In this document: piece by piece, positions 43,900 through 53,503 of the stretch | Position numbering within the stretch: the first letter of the stretch is position 1 | Layout of the letters: every line of letters begins with the position of its first letter | From: Pseudomonadota bacterium | GTDB taxonomy: Bacteria > Pseudomonadota > Gammaproteobacteria > Steroidobacterales > SZUA-146 | Assembly: GCA_039028935.1 (NCBI GenBank) | Contig: JBCCHD010000015.1 | Coordinates: 1-64,000 of the forward strand | Length of the DNA stretch: 64,000 bases | Reading direction: 5' to 3' | Position numbers and translations under genes: made by a program | The notes under the pieces: model-generated | The model's input: the letters and a program-made list of their open reading frames with translations, nothing else | The model's database searches: none | What the model was told of the DNA's origin: nothing

Positions 43900-45681
43900 T
43901 TAGCGGGATGGCGTCGCCGAAAACCCTAATCCGGGAATGCAGGGATTCGCAGAGGGGCCTGGCGGCTGGCCGAAACGCTCAATCATCGGAATGTAGTCAA
44001 GAAAATTGATCGTTCCGTTGGAGTCGAGATCCTTGTCCTCATCATAGTTCGGGTCGCCGGCCGCCGAGTTGAATGAAGGCGGAAAAGACGAGATGTCCAA
44101 AAATGCGACGATGCAATTGTTATCGATATCCGGATCACAGCGGTTGCCGATTCCGTCTGTATTCGTATCGATTTGGTCTGGGTTGGGAACCAGTGTGCAG
44201 TTATCGACACTGTCGAAGATGCCGTCACCATCGCTATCGAGAGGCGGCGTATCGCAGCTTTGACCGCGAAACGCGACGTTGTCGACTTGCGCCACACCCG
44301 CAAAACGTCCGCGATAATGAAAACAGACGTACGCTTGGGATTCCGCTTCGAGGATACCGCTCAAATCGACAGACACTTCCTGAGCACCGGTCCGCGCCAA
44401 CACACTGTCATCGTGATCCTGCACCTCATGCAGCAACTCATACGCCGGCAATGATTCGCTGGTCGGCGGCTCGGTTCCTGCCACCACCCTCAAAAATTCG
44501 GGATCGAAATCATCACTCTCGTCCTCGGGAGTACCGTTATCATCGATCAGATTGTTTTGCGCTGCTTGATAGAACGTCGTAAACGTCAGTGCCGGCCCCG
44601 TCACGGTCGATAGGTCAATGGCGTTGGAACAGGCATAGGCGTCCATAAGCGGTGCCGATCCAGGCAATGTATCCTCCGCGTTTTGACCCGTTGCATCACT
44701 ATCGATGCAAAGTGCCACACCGGTCCCCGAGGTGAGATTATTTCCGTCACTAAACAACACTTCTTGAAGCGTCTGTGCCGCGTTTCGGCTTAGGCAAAGC
44801 GCGTCATCCGTAACGCCCCACCCGATCGTTGGATCATCGCCGCCACTGATCAGCGTCCAGTCGGCCGGAATCCCCGTATCAAACGTTTCAACCGGTTCGC
44901 AGCTTTGCTCAAGCTGCCAACACTCGCCGGCGACCGGCTGGGACGGCACATCGAGCGGAATTTGCACACTATCGATGACAAACTCGGTCACGCCCAAGCC
45001 GCCCGACAAAACGTCGGCATAGAACACCAGGTCGCGCGTTTGATTATTCGCCAACGCAGAAATGTCGACGGTCTGAGTCATAAATCCGGATGTTGAATTT
45101 GCGCACGCCATTGAAAACACCGTCTCACCGTCGATCGCCGCGTACAACCCGTGATTAGGCGATGCACAGTTCTTTACCCACAAATCAAACGTCAGGATAG
45201 CCGCCTGATCAGGAAGGGTGATCGACTGACCAATCTGCGGAAAGAACTCGCCTAAATCGGACCGAAGAACGGCCGCAAATGCCCCAACCGATGCGGCAAA
45301 TGATTCACCCTCTGTACACGTCGCCTCCGAGCAAATGAGATTCGCCGGCAAAAAGGGATTGTTGATGGTCAGCGGCCACGCGTCACTCGGCCGCCCTCGA
45401 CGATCCTCGAAACTCCCTTCCACAACCGCATCGGACGCGGCACTGAACGCCACCTCGTCAAACGTGAAACGGGGGTCACGGCAAACCCAATCGGGTTGCT
45501 CGACCAGACAGCCGCTGCTGCAGCCATCACCCGACACGCCATTGCCGTCGTCACATTGCTCCCCTACCGTCTGCAGGCCGTCACCGCAGACGCCACCGAT
45601 CGCGTAGGCCGGAACAGGCATGAGCAAAAGCACCGCGCCCAACCACGCCCATCGCGCCCGTCCACTTCGTTCTTGATTCAT
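43900..45681 (-). CDS. Secreted protein with Cys-rich DUF4215 motif and thrombospondin type-3-like repeats
   Basis: A 593-residue exported protein. The signal peptide is ARWAWLGAVLLLMPVPAYA. Next comes a myxobacterial-type Cys-rich repeat, CGDGLQTVGEQCDDGNGVSG (DUF4215). Two long beta-sandwich-like segments follow (about 75-270 and 290-510) with several Cys. Near the C-terminus, DSDGDGIFDSVDNCTLVPNP is a calcium-binding TSP3-type loop, and DLDSNGTINFLDYIPMIERF is a dockerin-like EF loop. ATG 45681 follows GGGAAG; a longer frame upstream lacks a signal peptide. It is probably a cell-surface or matrix protein. Its ligand is unknown. No sorting motif is seen at the C-terminus. Confidence 0.82.
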   Translation of the reverse strand: MNQERSGRARWAWLGAVLLLMPVPAYAIGGVCGDGLQTVGEQCDDGNGVSGDGCSSGCLVEQPDWVCRDPRFTFDEVAFSAASDAVVEGSFEDRRGRPSDAWPLTINNPFLPANLICSEATCTEGESFAASVGAFAAVLRSDLGEFFPQIGQSITLPDQAAILTFDLWVKNCASPNHGLYAAIDGETVFSMACANSTSGFMTQTVDISALANNQTRDLVFYADVLSGGLGVTEFVIDSVQIPLDVPSQPVAGECWQLEQSCEPVETFDTGIPADWTLISGGDDPTIGWGVTDDALCLSRNAAQTLQEVLFSDGNNLTSGTGVALCIDSDATGQNAEDTLPGSAPLMDAYACSNAIDLSTVTGPALTFTTFYQAAQNNLIDDNGTPEDESDDFDPEFLRVVAGTEPPTSESLPAYELLHEVQDHDDSVLARTGAQEVSVDLSGILEAESQAYVCFHYRGRFAGVAQVDNVAFRGQSCDTPPLDSDGDGIFDSVDNCTLVPNPDQIDTNTDGIGNRCDPDIDNNCIVAFLDISSFPPSFNSAAGDPNYDEDKDLDSNGTINFLDYIPMIERFGQPPGPSANPCIPGLGFSATPSR

Positions 45682-45926
45682 TGTTCTTCCCTGTATTTGA
45701 CCATCCGTTTGATCATGGCGTTGCGTTCGGTGTCGACACTGGATGCCGGCCGACGGAACCGATTTTCTGCCTCGTTTTTTTCTTAGTCTAGCACCCCCGA
45801 TCATGCCCGAATCGGCTGGCAAATAATTCCAGTCTTTTCATAAGGTTAGTGAGCAACGAGTGGACGTGCGATCGTACCGACTGCTCTGTACGTGCTCTTC
45901 TTTGGGACACACGCAGACCCATTACC

Positions 45927-45955
45927 AAAAAAGCCTCCGACCAGGGAGGCTTTTT
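45927..45955. terminator. Intrinsic terminator downstream of ssb
   Basis: A6, GCCTCC (45933-45938), a 6-base loop, GGAGGC (45945-45950), T5. On the minus strand it lies about 100 bases after the ssb stop; it is symmetric and could work in both directions. Confidence 0.85.
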
Positions 45956-46057
45956 GGTGCGCGAACAGGCGCGTTCGCCGCGTGTCTAACCGATGAGTCC
46001 AGCAATCGACGCGAACGCGCGTTGAGTTAGATAGACCACCGATTCAACGTGCACTCG

Positions 46058-46507
46058 TCAAAACGGAATATCATCGTCAAAGCCGCCTGTATCCGCAGGC
46101 GCTTCAGCCATGGCGGGTGGCGCTTGGTTCATAGTGCTACCCCCCGCTGAGGCGCCACCGCCGCCGCCACCGCGACCCCCTAACATCTGCATTTCACGCG
46201 CGACAATTTCCGTGGTGTAGCGATCGTTGCCGCTCTGATCCTGCCACTTTTGTGTGCGGATCTGGCCCTCGACATACACTTGCGAACCCTTCCGCAGATA
46301 CTCGGCGGCTACCTCGGCCAACCGATTGAAAAACACCACGCGATGCCATTCCGTTTTCTCACGCTGTTCGCCCGACTTTTTGTCTTTCCAGCTTTCGGAG
46401 GTTGCCAATCGAATATTGGTAACCGAGCCGCCGCTGGGCATGAATCGGGTTTCGGGGTCGGCCCCTAAGTTGCCGACCAAAATAACTTTGTTTATACCTC
46501 GCGCCAT
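46058..46507 (-). CDS. ssb: Single-stranded DNA-binding protein
   Basis: A 149-residue SSB. The OB-fold begins [20 protein letters not shown], with the DNA-contact aromatic residues in [21 protein letters not shown] Gly-rich linker ([14 protein letters not shown]) leads to the acidic tip DDDIPF, which recruits repair proteins. TTTTGGAG precedes the ATG. Upstream on the same strand lie the MFS gene and divergent uvrA, the arrangement also seen in Pseudomonas. Confidence 0.97.
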   Translation of the reverse strand: MARGINKVILVGNLGADPETRFMPSGGSVTNIRLATSESWKDKKSGEQREKTEWHRVVFFNRLAEVAAEYLRKGSQVYVEGQIRTQKWQDQSGNDRYTTEIVAREMQMLGGRGGGGGGASAGGSTMNQAPPAMAEAPADTGGFDDDIPF

Positions 46508-46700
46508 GTTCAGTGCTCCAAAAGGTTGAGTTAATCGTAATGTGTAATGGCTGGCTGATGGCCGTCGCAGAACGGCATCGACACACCGAAAGGTGTTGCG
46601 ACGCCCGCGCTCGGTAGTGACTTAATCCAATGAACGCGTCAACCCACAGGGCCGATCAGGCGGCTGATTGTAGGCCGTCTGACACGAAAGATCACGCGCC

Positions 46701-47951
46701 TTAATGGGGCAAACTCGAGGATTTCTTAGGTAGCGTAGATAACTGCACGAAAAGCCACAGAACGCTCGCGACAGCACTGACCGCAAAACCGCCGTGCGGG
46801 CCAATCGCGCCGACACTCACGCCCGCCAACGCACCACCCGCGAAGACGCCGAGGTATTGACTGCTCGCATAGACGCCAAGTGCGGTACCTCGCCGCTCCT
46901 CGGTCGCCGCCATCGAAACCCGGGCCGGCAGATTGGCCTCCAAGAAATTGAAGCCCGAGAAAAAAACCGCCCCGGCGATCACTACCGCAAGCAATCCAAC
47001 GTGTGCAGACATCGAGCCCATCGTTAACGCGATCATGCTTAACGCAATGAGCACAATCGAAAAGGTAGCACTGCGGGCCGCCACCGCGAGATCCTTGGAA
47101 CGCTCAGAGCGCAACACCAAAAGAATGGTCGCGGGGATCGACAGCAAAATGATTGCACCGAGTGTTTTCCACTGCACGTCTTCGTCCAATCCAAACTGGT
47201 CGCGCAAGACAAATGGCAGCGACACAAAGAGCGCGGACAAAATGAAATGCAGTAGAAAAATAGCAATATTTAAGGGCCACAGCGCACGGTCGCGCAGCAC
47301 GTTGCCGAGTGTTACCGGCGATTTACAGGTATCAATGCGACCGCCCGGAATCCGCCATAGCGCCAGCAGCAGTCCCACTACGGCCATCCCAAACGAGGCC
47401 ATAAACAGGCCTTTAACACCGACGCGACTGCTCAAAATCGGCCCGAGCAGTAATGACAACACGAACGACAAACCAATTCCAATGCCCACAAATGCCATGG
47501 CACGGGTGCGTCGTTGTTCCGATATATGATCGCCCACCACCGCCGTGAGCACAGCCGAAATCGCCCCGGCACCTTGCAACACACGGCCCAGTATGACGCC
47601 GGTAATGGTGTCGCTGATCGCCGCGATGAACGAGCCGGCCGCGAATACGATCAGCCCGCCCACCACAACCAAACGGCGACCGTAACGATCGGACGCCCAG
47701 CCATAAGGGATCTGCAGCAACGCCTGGCTGATGCCATGCGCGCCCACAGCCAATCCGACCGCAAACGGCGTGCCACCCGGCAACGACGCCGCGTAAAGCG
47801 CCAGCACCGGCAGCACCATGAACAAACCCAACATACGCAGACTGAAAATGCTGAGCACCGTCATCATGATGCCGCGTTCCACTTGCGTCAGACCGCTACC
47901 TTCGGCGGCGGGCGCAGACTCGTGAGTCGATTGGGAAGAAGTGGAATTCAC
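46701..47951 (-). CDS. MFS transporter (YajR-like)
   Basis: A 416-residue major facilitator with 12 predicted helices. The cytoplasmic loop motif A is YGWASDRYGRRLVVVGGLI, and motif C-like GIGIGLSFVLSLLLGPILSS lies in helix 5. The first helix region reads SIFSLRMLGLFMVLPVLALY, as in the YajR group of proton-driven efflux proteins. I use GTG 47951, because the open frame further upstream runs into the divergent uvrA promoter; a still later Met is possible. The substrate is unknown. Confidence 0.85.
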   Translation of the reverse strand: MNSTSSQSTHESAPAAEGSGLTQVERGIMMTVLSIFSLRMLGLFMVLPVLALYAASLPGGTPFAVGLAVGAHGISQALLQIPYGWASDRYGRRLVVVGGLIVFAAGSFIAAISDTITGVILGRVLQGAGAISAVLTAVVGDHISEQRRTRAMAFVGIGIGLSFVLSLLLGPILSSRVGVKGLFMASFGMAVVGLLLALWRIPGGRIDTCKSPVTLGNVLRDRALWPLNIAIFLLHFILSALFVSLPFVLRDQFGLDEDVQWKTLGAIILLSIPATILLVLRSERSKDLAVAARSATFSIVLIALSMIALTMGSMSAHVGLLAVVIAGAVFFSGFNFLEANLPARVSMAATEERRGTALGVYASSQYLGVFAGGALAGVSVGAIGPHGGFAVSAVASVLWLFVQLSTLPKKSSSLPH

Positions 47952-48023
47952 GTGTTCGTGACTTTGCGCCGGGTTAGATAGAACGAGTATATTAGCAGGT
48001 CTACTTTTAAATAGTACGGCGTA

Positions 48024-50906
48024 ATGAAACACATCCAAATCCGCGGCGCGCGCACCCACAACCTCAAAAACATCGATGTCGATTTACCGCGCGATCAGCT
48101 GATCGTGATCACCGGTTTGTCCGGCTCGGGCAAATCGTCGCTCGCCTTCGACACGGTGTACGCCGAAGGTCAGCGGCGCTACGTTGAATCGCTGTCCGCC
48201 TACGCTCGACAGTTTTTATCAATGATGGAAAAACCGGACGTCGACACGATCGAGGGCCTGTCGCCCGCTATCTCAATCGAACAAAAATCCACCTCGCACA
48301 ATCCGCGCTCCACGGTCGGCACAGTGACCGAAATTTACGACTACTTACGCCTACTCTACGCCCGGGCCGGTATCCCGCGCTGCCCAGATCACCACATTGA
48401 TCTTGAAGCGCAGACCGTAAGCCAAATGGTCGATCAGGTGCTCACGTTGCCAAAAGGGTCGCGACTGCTCCTGCTGGCACCCGTTGTCCAAAATCGCAAA
48501 GGTCGTCACGAACAGCTCCTGTCGCAACTACTCGCACAAGGCTTTGTGCGGGCGCGCATTGATGGCGAGGTGTATGAACTCGATGATCCGCCCAAGCTCG
48601 ACCTTCGCCGCAAGCACACCATTGAGGCGGTGGTCGACCGCTTTAAAGTGCGCGACGATCTTCAGCAACGCTTGGCCGAGTCGTTTGAAACCGCCCTGCA
48701 GCTCGCTGACGGCGTCGCCAAAGTGGCCTCGATGGACGGCAAACTCGACGGCGTCGACGGTGGCGAATTGGTGTTTTCCGATAAATTTGCCTGCAACATC
48801 TGCGGCTACAGCCTCACCGAGCTCGAGCCTCGCTTGTTCTCATTTAATAGCCCCATCGGCGCGTGCGCCGAGTGTGATGGACTGGGGGTGATTCAGTTTT
48901 TTGATCCCGAGCGCGTCGTCACCCACCGTCATTTGAGTATGGCCGGTGGCGCCATCCGCGGGTGGGATCGGCGCAACGCGTACTACTTTCACCTCATTAA
49001 CGGCTTAGCCGAACATTATGACTTCGACATTGAAACGCCGTTCGAGGAACTTGACGACGACATTCAAGAGCTCGTTCTTTATGGCAATGACGGTGAGATC
49101 ATCGAGTTCGAGTATCGCGATAGTCGCGGCAATCGCATTAAGCGCGAGCACGACTTTGAGGGCATTTTGCCGAATATGGAACGGCGCTTTCGAGAAACCG
49201 AGTCGAGCAAAGTGCGCGAGGAACTGGCTAAGTTTATGAGCCATCAGGCGTGTCCTGAGTGCGACGGCACACGACTCAACCGGTCGGCACGTAATGTGTT
49301 CGTTCAAGATCGGACTATTACAGACCTAAGTGATATGTCGGTGGCCGCAGCCCATGCCTTTTTTGATGCACTGTCACTGCCTGGCTGGCGCGGGGAAATC
49401 GCGATCAAAATTGTCAAAGAGATTAATGATCGACTCTCGTTTCTCAACAATGTTGGCCTCGAATATCTGACACTTAATCGAAGTGCGGAAACCCTTTCGG
49501 GCGGCGAAGCGCAGCGAATTCGGCTGGCGAGTCAGATTGGCTCGGGACTCGTGGGCGTGATGTACATCCTTGATGAGCCGTCGATCGGTTTGCATCAGCG
49601 CGACAATCAGCGCTTGCTCAATACGCTTATTCGCCTGCGTGATTTGGGCAACACAGTGGTCGTGGTTGAGCATGACGAAGAAGCCATCACCACAGCCGAT
49701 TATGTGCTTGACGTGGGACCGGGTGCGGGCGTCCATGGGGGTCGCATTGTCGCGCAAGGAACACCCAAGCAAGTTGTCGCCAACTCAGCGAGCCTGACAG
49801 GCCAGTATTTGAGCGGTAAGCGCCGAATTTCAGTGCCGACATCACGCACCCCGTTTGATCAGGATCGTACGATTACCCTTCGCGGCGCGACGGGCAACAA
49901 TCTCAAAAACGTCAGCGCCACGATTCCGGTCGGACTCATGACCTGTGTGACCGGCGTCTCCGGTTCCGGCAAATCGACCCTCATCAACGATACACTGTAC
50001 CGCCACGCCGCGCGGGCGATTAATAATTCGAGCGTCACACCCAGGCCGTGCGAGGGCGTCGACGGCCTTGATCAGGTCGATCGCATTATCGACATCAGCC
50101 AAAGCCCCATCGGCCGCACGCCACGATCGAACCCAGCAACCTATACCGGGCTTTTCACACCCATACGCGAACTGTTTGCGGGCACTCAGGAAGCGCGCTC
50201 GCGCGGTTATCAGCTGGGTCGATTCAGCTTCAATGTGAAAGGCGGCCGCTGCGAGGCCTGCCAAGGGGACGGTGTGCTGCGCGTGGAGATGCACTTTTTG
50301 CCCGATGTGTACGTGCCGTGCGACATCTGTCATGGCAAACGCTACAACCGAGAGACCCTCGAAATTCGATACAAGGGCAAGAATATTCATGAAGTGCTAA
50401 AGATGACGGTGGAAGACGCAGCCGACTTTTTTCAAAACGTGCCCGTGATCGCCCGCAAACTGAAAACGCTAATGGATGTGGGCCTGAGTTACTTGGAACT
50501 CGGCCAGAACGCCACCACCCTATCGGGCGGTGAGGCGCAGCGCGTTAAACTATCCAAAGAGCTCAGCAAACGCGCGACAGGCAACACGCTTTACATTCTC
50601 GACGAACCGACAACCGGCTTGCACTTTCATGACATCGCTCAGCTTCTGGTGGTGCTGCAACGCCTTCGCGACCGAGGCAATACCGTGGTGGTGATCGAAC
50701 ACAATCTTGATGTCATCAAAACGGCCGACTGGATCGTGGACCTCGGACCGGAAGGAGGCGACGGCGGCGGCGAAATCGTGGCCTTTGGCACACCCGAAGA
50801 AGTCGTTAAGGTAAAGCAATCCTACACGGGACAATTTCTTAAGCCATTGCTTCCGGACCGGCAAAAATCAAGCAAATCGACTACTCAGCAACGCGCCCGA
50901 ACCTGA
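48024..50906 (+). CDS. uvrA: UvrABC system protein A
   Basis: A 960-residue damage-recognition ATPase of nucleotide excision repair. It has two ABC ATPase modules with Walker A motifs GLSGSGKSS (31-39) and GVSGSGKST in the second half. The ABC signatures appear as [12 protein letters not shown] and [12 protein letters not shown]. Zinc modules have CNICGY...CAECDG and CEACQGDGV...CDICHG pairs. It is divergent from the MFS gene over 72 bases. I looked for a LexA box (CTG-N10-CAG) there and saw none. The stop is 11 bases from the convergent DUF2505 gene. Confidence 0.97.
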   Translation: MKHIQIRGARTHNLKNIDVDLPRDQLIVITGLSGSGKSSLAFDTVYAEGQRRYVESLSAYARQFLSMMEKPDVDTIEGLSPAISIEQKSTSHNPRSTVGTVTEIYDYLRLLYARAGIPRCPDHHIDLEAQTVSQMVDQVLTLPKGSRLLLLAPVVQNRKGRHEQLLSQLLAQGFVRARIDGEVYELDDPPKLDLRRKHTIEAVVDRFKVRDDLQQRLAESFETALQLADGVAKVASMDGKLDGVDGGELVFSDKFACNICGYSLTELEPRLFSFNSPIGACAECDGLGVIQFFDPERVVTHRHLSMAGGAIRGWDRRNAYYFHLINGLAEHYDFDIETPFEELDDDIQELVLYGNDGEIIEFEYRDSRGNRIKREHDFEGILPNMERRFRETESSKVREELAKFMSHQACPECDGTRLNRSARNVFVQDRTITDLSDMSVAAAHAFFDALSLPGWRGEIAIKIVKEINDRLSFLNNVGLEYLTLNRSAETLSGGEAQRIRLASQIGSGLVGVMYILDEPSIGLHQRDNQRLLNTLIRLRDLGNTVVVVEHDEEAITTADYVLDVGPGAGVHGGRIVAQGTPKQVVANSASLTGQYLSGKRRISVPTSRTPFDQDRTITLRGATGNNLKNVSATIPVGLMTCVTGVSGSGKSTLINDTLYRHAARAINNSSVTPRPCEGVDGLDQVDRIIDISQSPIGRTPRSNPATYTGLFTPIRELFAGTQEARSRGYQLGRFSFNVKGGRCEACQGDGVLRVEMHFLPDVYVPCDICHGKRYNRETLEIRYKGKNIHEVLKMTVEDAADFFQNVPVIARKLKTLMDVGLSYLELGQNATTLSGGEAQRVKLSKELSKRATGNTLYILDEPTTGLHFHDIAQLLVVLQRLRDRGNTVVVIEHNLDVIKTADWIVDLGPEGGDGGGEIVAFGTPEEVVKVKQSYTGQFLKPLLPDRQKSSKSTTQQRART

Positions 50907-50917
50907 CGGCACGAAGT

Positions 50918-51409
50918 CTAGGACTCGGACACGGCATCGAGAATATAGTCGTATTCCTTGGCGAGTGTTTTTTCCGCGTCTTTCGCAATGAACTGCGCGA
51001 GCTTCTTGCCCAATAACGGCACGCTTGAGGTGATGTCCATCTCCACATGATTCACGCAACCCTCGCCATCGGGCATCACGTTCATCGTGCCAGTGATTTC
51101 AGCCGGCACGCCTTCGGTGCTGAGTGCAAAATCACAAATGTACTCGTCGTCACCGACGTCCTGCCATTCCTCAGTTTGTGTCACGGTGTTCCATTCGCCC
51201 AGCAGGCTCTTTAGCACGCCCGGCACGTCCGCCGGCACATCCCGATCGAGCGTAATCGAAAACGTGTCATCGCCACGCTCAATTTCAACCACGTCGATAT
51301 TCTTCGCGCCGCATGCAGCGAATTTATCCGCATGAAATCCATCTTGCGTAAACAGCGTGTAGAGCTCCTCACTGGAGCAAGGATATTTGTGTTGCGCAGT
51401 AATATTCAT
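50918..51409 (-). CDS. DUF2505 domain protein (START/polyketide cyclase-like)
   Basis: A 163-residue protein: NITAQHKYPCSSEELYTLFT at the start, YICDFALSTEGVPAEITGTM in the middle, and a C-terminal helix LGKKLAQFIAKDAEKTLAKE. The layout (strand-helix start, central beta-sheet, long last helix) is that of START-like lipid-binding folds, and DUF2505 is the best match I can name. ATG 51409 overlaps the antiporter stop by four bases. Function unknown. Confidence 0.8.
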   Translation of the reverse strand: MNITAQHKYPCSSEELYTLFTQDGFHADKFAACGAKNIDVVEIERGDDTFSITLDRDVPADVPGVLKSLLGEWNTVTQTEEWQDVGDDEYICDFALSTEGVPAEITGTMNVMPDGEGCVNHVEMDITSSVPLLGKKLAQFIAKDAEKTLAKEYDYILDAVSES

Positions 51410-52638
51410 AGTTGATTCCTGTACCGATTCACGATCCACTCGACCAAGGGCGCCTGGACGAATAAGGAGAATAACACTACCCCGTAGGCCATGGACTGAA
51501 TGGTCCACCAATACGGCAAATCGGTGGGGAGCGACAGCGCCAGTGCAAGGGTTACGGCGCCGCGTACACCACCAAAATAAAGCAACACGCCTTGCACGCC
51601 ATTTAGGCGCTCAGCACCCAGCAGGCGATTTTGAAGCGGTAGCGACAACACCACCACCGGCAACCGGGCAAGCAACAGTGCCCCAACCGCAATAATCATC
51701 ACCAGCCAGCGCTCGGTGAACATATCCACGGTAATGGTCACGCCGACCAAAATAAACAGCAACATATAGGAAGCGCGTCCCAAGAACTTCCAAAAGACAT
51801 AGGTAAAGCGCGCAGATTGATCCGCATCGCGCCCACGATACTCACGGCCTAACAGCAATCCGGCCGCCATCAGCGCCACCACGCCCGAGGCTTCGAGCAA
51901 TAATTCCGTCGTGAGGTAAATACCGTACACCGCGACTAATGTGACCAATCCTTGTGTCAACTCGTTAAGCTGTCGCCAACCCAGACGTAGTAATATCCAC
52001 GCCACGCCGACCCCCACCACGGCGCCGGCCGCTATCGCCCAGAGAAAAAGCAGCGCGGTCGTGCCGAGCAACGCGGTGGCATCGCCCTCCATCGCCAAGG
52101 CAAACCCGGTCAACGACACATAGAGCGCCACCGCAATCGCGTCACCAAAGGCGCCTTCACCCTCGAGCAGTGTGTTCACAGGCGGCGGCACATTGCGTCG
52201 CTCAAAAATCTCCGAAATCACCAGTGAATCGGTGGCGACAAACAATGCGGCGGCGATGCCCGCCGCAATCCAAGGAAAACCGGTCGGATGCGCAACCAGG
52301 TAATAAATGAGTGCCGTACACAGTGCGGTCGCGACGAGCAGCAACGGCAGTGCAAGCGCGAGCGTCGGGCCCAGATAGCGCTTCAAACTCGTCGTGTCGA
52401 CACGCAGCGCCGCGAAGAACACCAGCAGTGGCAACAGCACATAGAGAACGAGGTCGCGAAAGCTACGCCAGCTCAACCCGGTGTCATACCCCAGTGCGAC
52501 CACAAGCTCCGATGCCGCAAACCCCAACACCACGAGCACCCCCCCGAGAGGCAGTCGCAACCATTTGGACAGCGGCATGGCCAACAGCGCCAGCGCCAGC
52601 AGCACGGTCACCGTCGTGACAAGCTGAATTATGCTCAT
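51406..52638 (-). CDS. Na+/H+ antiporter of the CPA1 (NhaP) family
   Basis: A 410-residue membrane protein with about 12 helices. The ion-binding region FVATDSLVISEIF and the following EGEGAFGDAIAVALYVSLTG correspond to the CPA family's TD and ND-like sites. The late GVLLYFGGVRGAVTLALALS is the typical GLRGA-like helix. It probably exchanges Na+ or K+ for H+. The end overlaps the DUF2505 start (ATGA), so the two are co-translated. Confidence 0.88.
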   Translation of the reverse strand: MSIIQLVTTVTVLLALALLAMPLSKWLRLPLGGVLVVLGFAASELVVALGYDTGLSWRSFRDLVLYVLLPLLVFFAALRVDTTSLKRYLGPTLALALPLLLVATALCTALIYYLVAHPTGFPWIAAGIAAALFVATDSLVISEIFERRNVPPPVNTLLEGEGAFGDAIAVALYVSLTGFALAMEGDATALLGTTALLFLWAIAAGAVVGVGVAWILLRLGWRQLNELTQGLVTLVAVYGIYLTTELLLEASGVVALMAAGLLLGREYRGRDADQSARFTYVFWKFLGRASYMLLFILVGVTITVDMFTERWLVMIIAVGALLLARLPVVVLSLPLQNRLLGAERLNGVQGVLLYFGGVRGAVTLALALSLPTDLPYWWTIQSMAYGVVLFSLFVQAPLVEWIVNRYRNQL

Positions 52639-52822
52639 TCGTTTTGCACCCTGATTACCTCAATGAGAGCTCTATACCATTGATTAAGCGAGCATTCTTA
52701 ACGTTTCGTCGACATCTGTCCGGGCGCGCACGCTACAAATGTTTACCAAATGTGGTCGGCTCACCCAATCCCGATCCATTACAATGCGCGCATTGCACAA
52801 AACTTCATATGGGGAATTCGAC

Positions 52823-53359
52823 ATGAGAGTAGCAACAATCACCGCGGTCGTCATGATGGCGTTGTTAAGCGTGAGCGCCTGCAGTAAGGACGACACAAAA
52901 GAGACGATCGATTCAGCCGCCGATTCGGCCGGCAGCATGATGGACAAAGTGAAAGACGCCGGTAATGCCGCGATGGATGCGGCTAAGGACGCGGGCGATG
53001 CCGCTATGGAAGCCGGCAGTAACGCCATGGACACAGCAAAAGAAGCCGGTGGCGACGCGATGGATGCCGCAAAAGACTTGGGGAACTCCGCGATGGAAGC
53101 CGGCAGCGATGCCGTGGACGCCGCCAAGGACATGGGCAGCTCTGCCATGGAAGCCGGTAGCAACGCCATGGACGCCGCAAAAGACATGGGGAATGCTGCG
53201 ATGGAAGCCGGCAGCGATGCCGTGGACGCGGCCAAAGACATGGGCAGCTCCGCCATGGACGCCGGTAGCAACGCCATGGACAAAGCCAAAGAAGCCGGCA
53301 GTGACGCGATGGACAAAGCCATCAAGACAGTGGATGAGATGAGCGACGAAGAGCAGTAG
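52823..53359 (+). CDS. Acidic Ala-rich repeat lipoprotein
   Basis: A 178-residue lipoprotein with signal MRVATITAVVMMALLSVSAC (lipidated Cys20). The remainder is almost entirely built from an 18-residue helix-forming unit, AMEAGSDAVDAAKDMGSS and variants, and has no aromatic residue. Eighteen residues make five turns of alpha-helix, so each copy presents the same face, giving a long amphipathic rod with Ala/Met on one side and Asp/Glu/Lys on the other. This resembles LEA-like or apolipoprotein-type repeats. ATG 52823 follows GGGGAA and gives a proper lipoprotein signal. Function unknown. Confidence 0.8.
   Translation: MRVATITAVVMMALLSVSACSKDDTKETIDSAADSAGSMMDKVKDAGNAAMDAAKDAGDAAMEAGSNAMDTAKEAGGDAMDAAKDLGNSAMEAGSDAVDAAKDMGSSAMEAGSNAMDAAKDMGNAAMEAGSDAVDAAKDMGSSAMDAGSNAMDKAKEAGSDAMDKAIKTVDEMSDEEQ
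53036..53320 (+). repeat. 54-bp (higher-order 108-bp) tandem repeats in the lipoprotein gene
   Basis: Units begin at 53036, 53090, 53144, 53198 and 53252. The pair 53090-53197 is duplicated almost exactly as 53198-53305, alternating the sub-types GSDAVDAAKDMGSS and GSNAMDAAKDMGN. More degenerate copies extend upstream to about 52960. Confidence 0.85.
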
Positions 53360-53465
53360 ACGACGATCAACTTTGGGGCCGGGCTTGAATCTGACGGCGT
53401 AGTTTGCGCGCGTTTGCCCCCCAGGCGAAAGAATCAGGTCTGGTCCCAATCTCTTCTTTATTTTG

Positions 53466-53493
53466 GCCCAAGGGCAACCTTGGGCTTTTTTTT
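53466..53493 (+). terminator. Intrinsic terminator after the repeat lipoprotein gene
   Basis: GCCCAAGG (53466-53473), a GCAA tetraloop, CCTTGGGC (53478-53485), then eight T residues. It is a strong rho-independent terminator, 11 bases before the end of the convergent ggt. Confidence 0.94.
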
Positions 53494-53503
53494 GCCTGGA
53501 ACC

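Noticed and set aside
47952-48023. A LexA (SOS) box in the uvrA-MFS intergenic region
   Set aside because: I looked for CTG-N10-CAG and related patterns on both strands and found none with acceptable symmetry.
52684-53449. Minus-strand frames of about 180-230 codons across the repeat lipoprotein
   Set aside because: They mirror the repeats of the plus-strand gene, which has a clean signal peptide, ribosome binding site and terminator.
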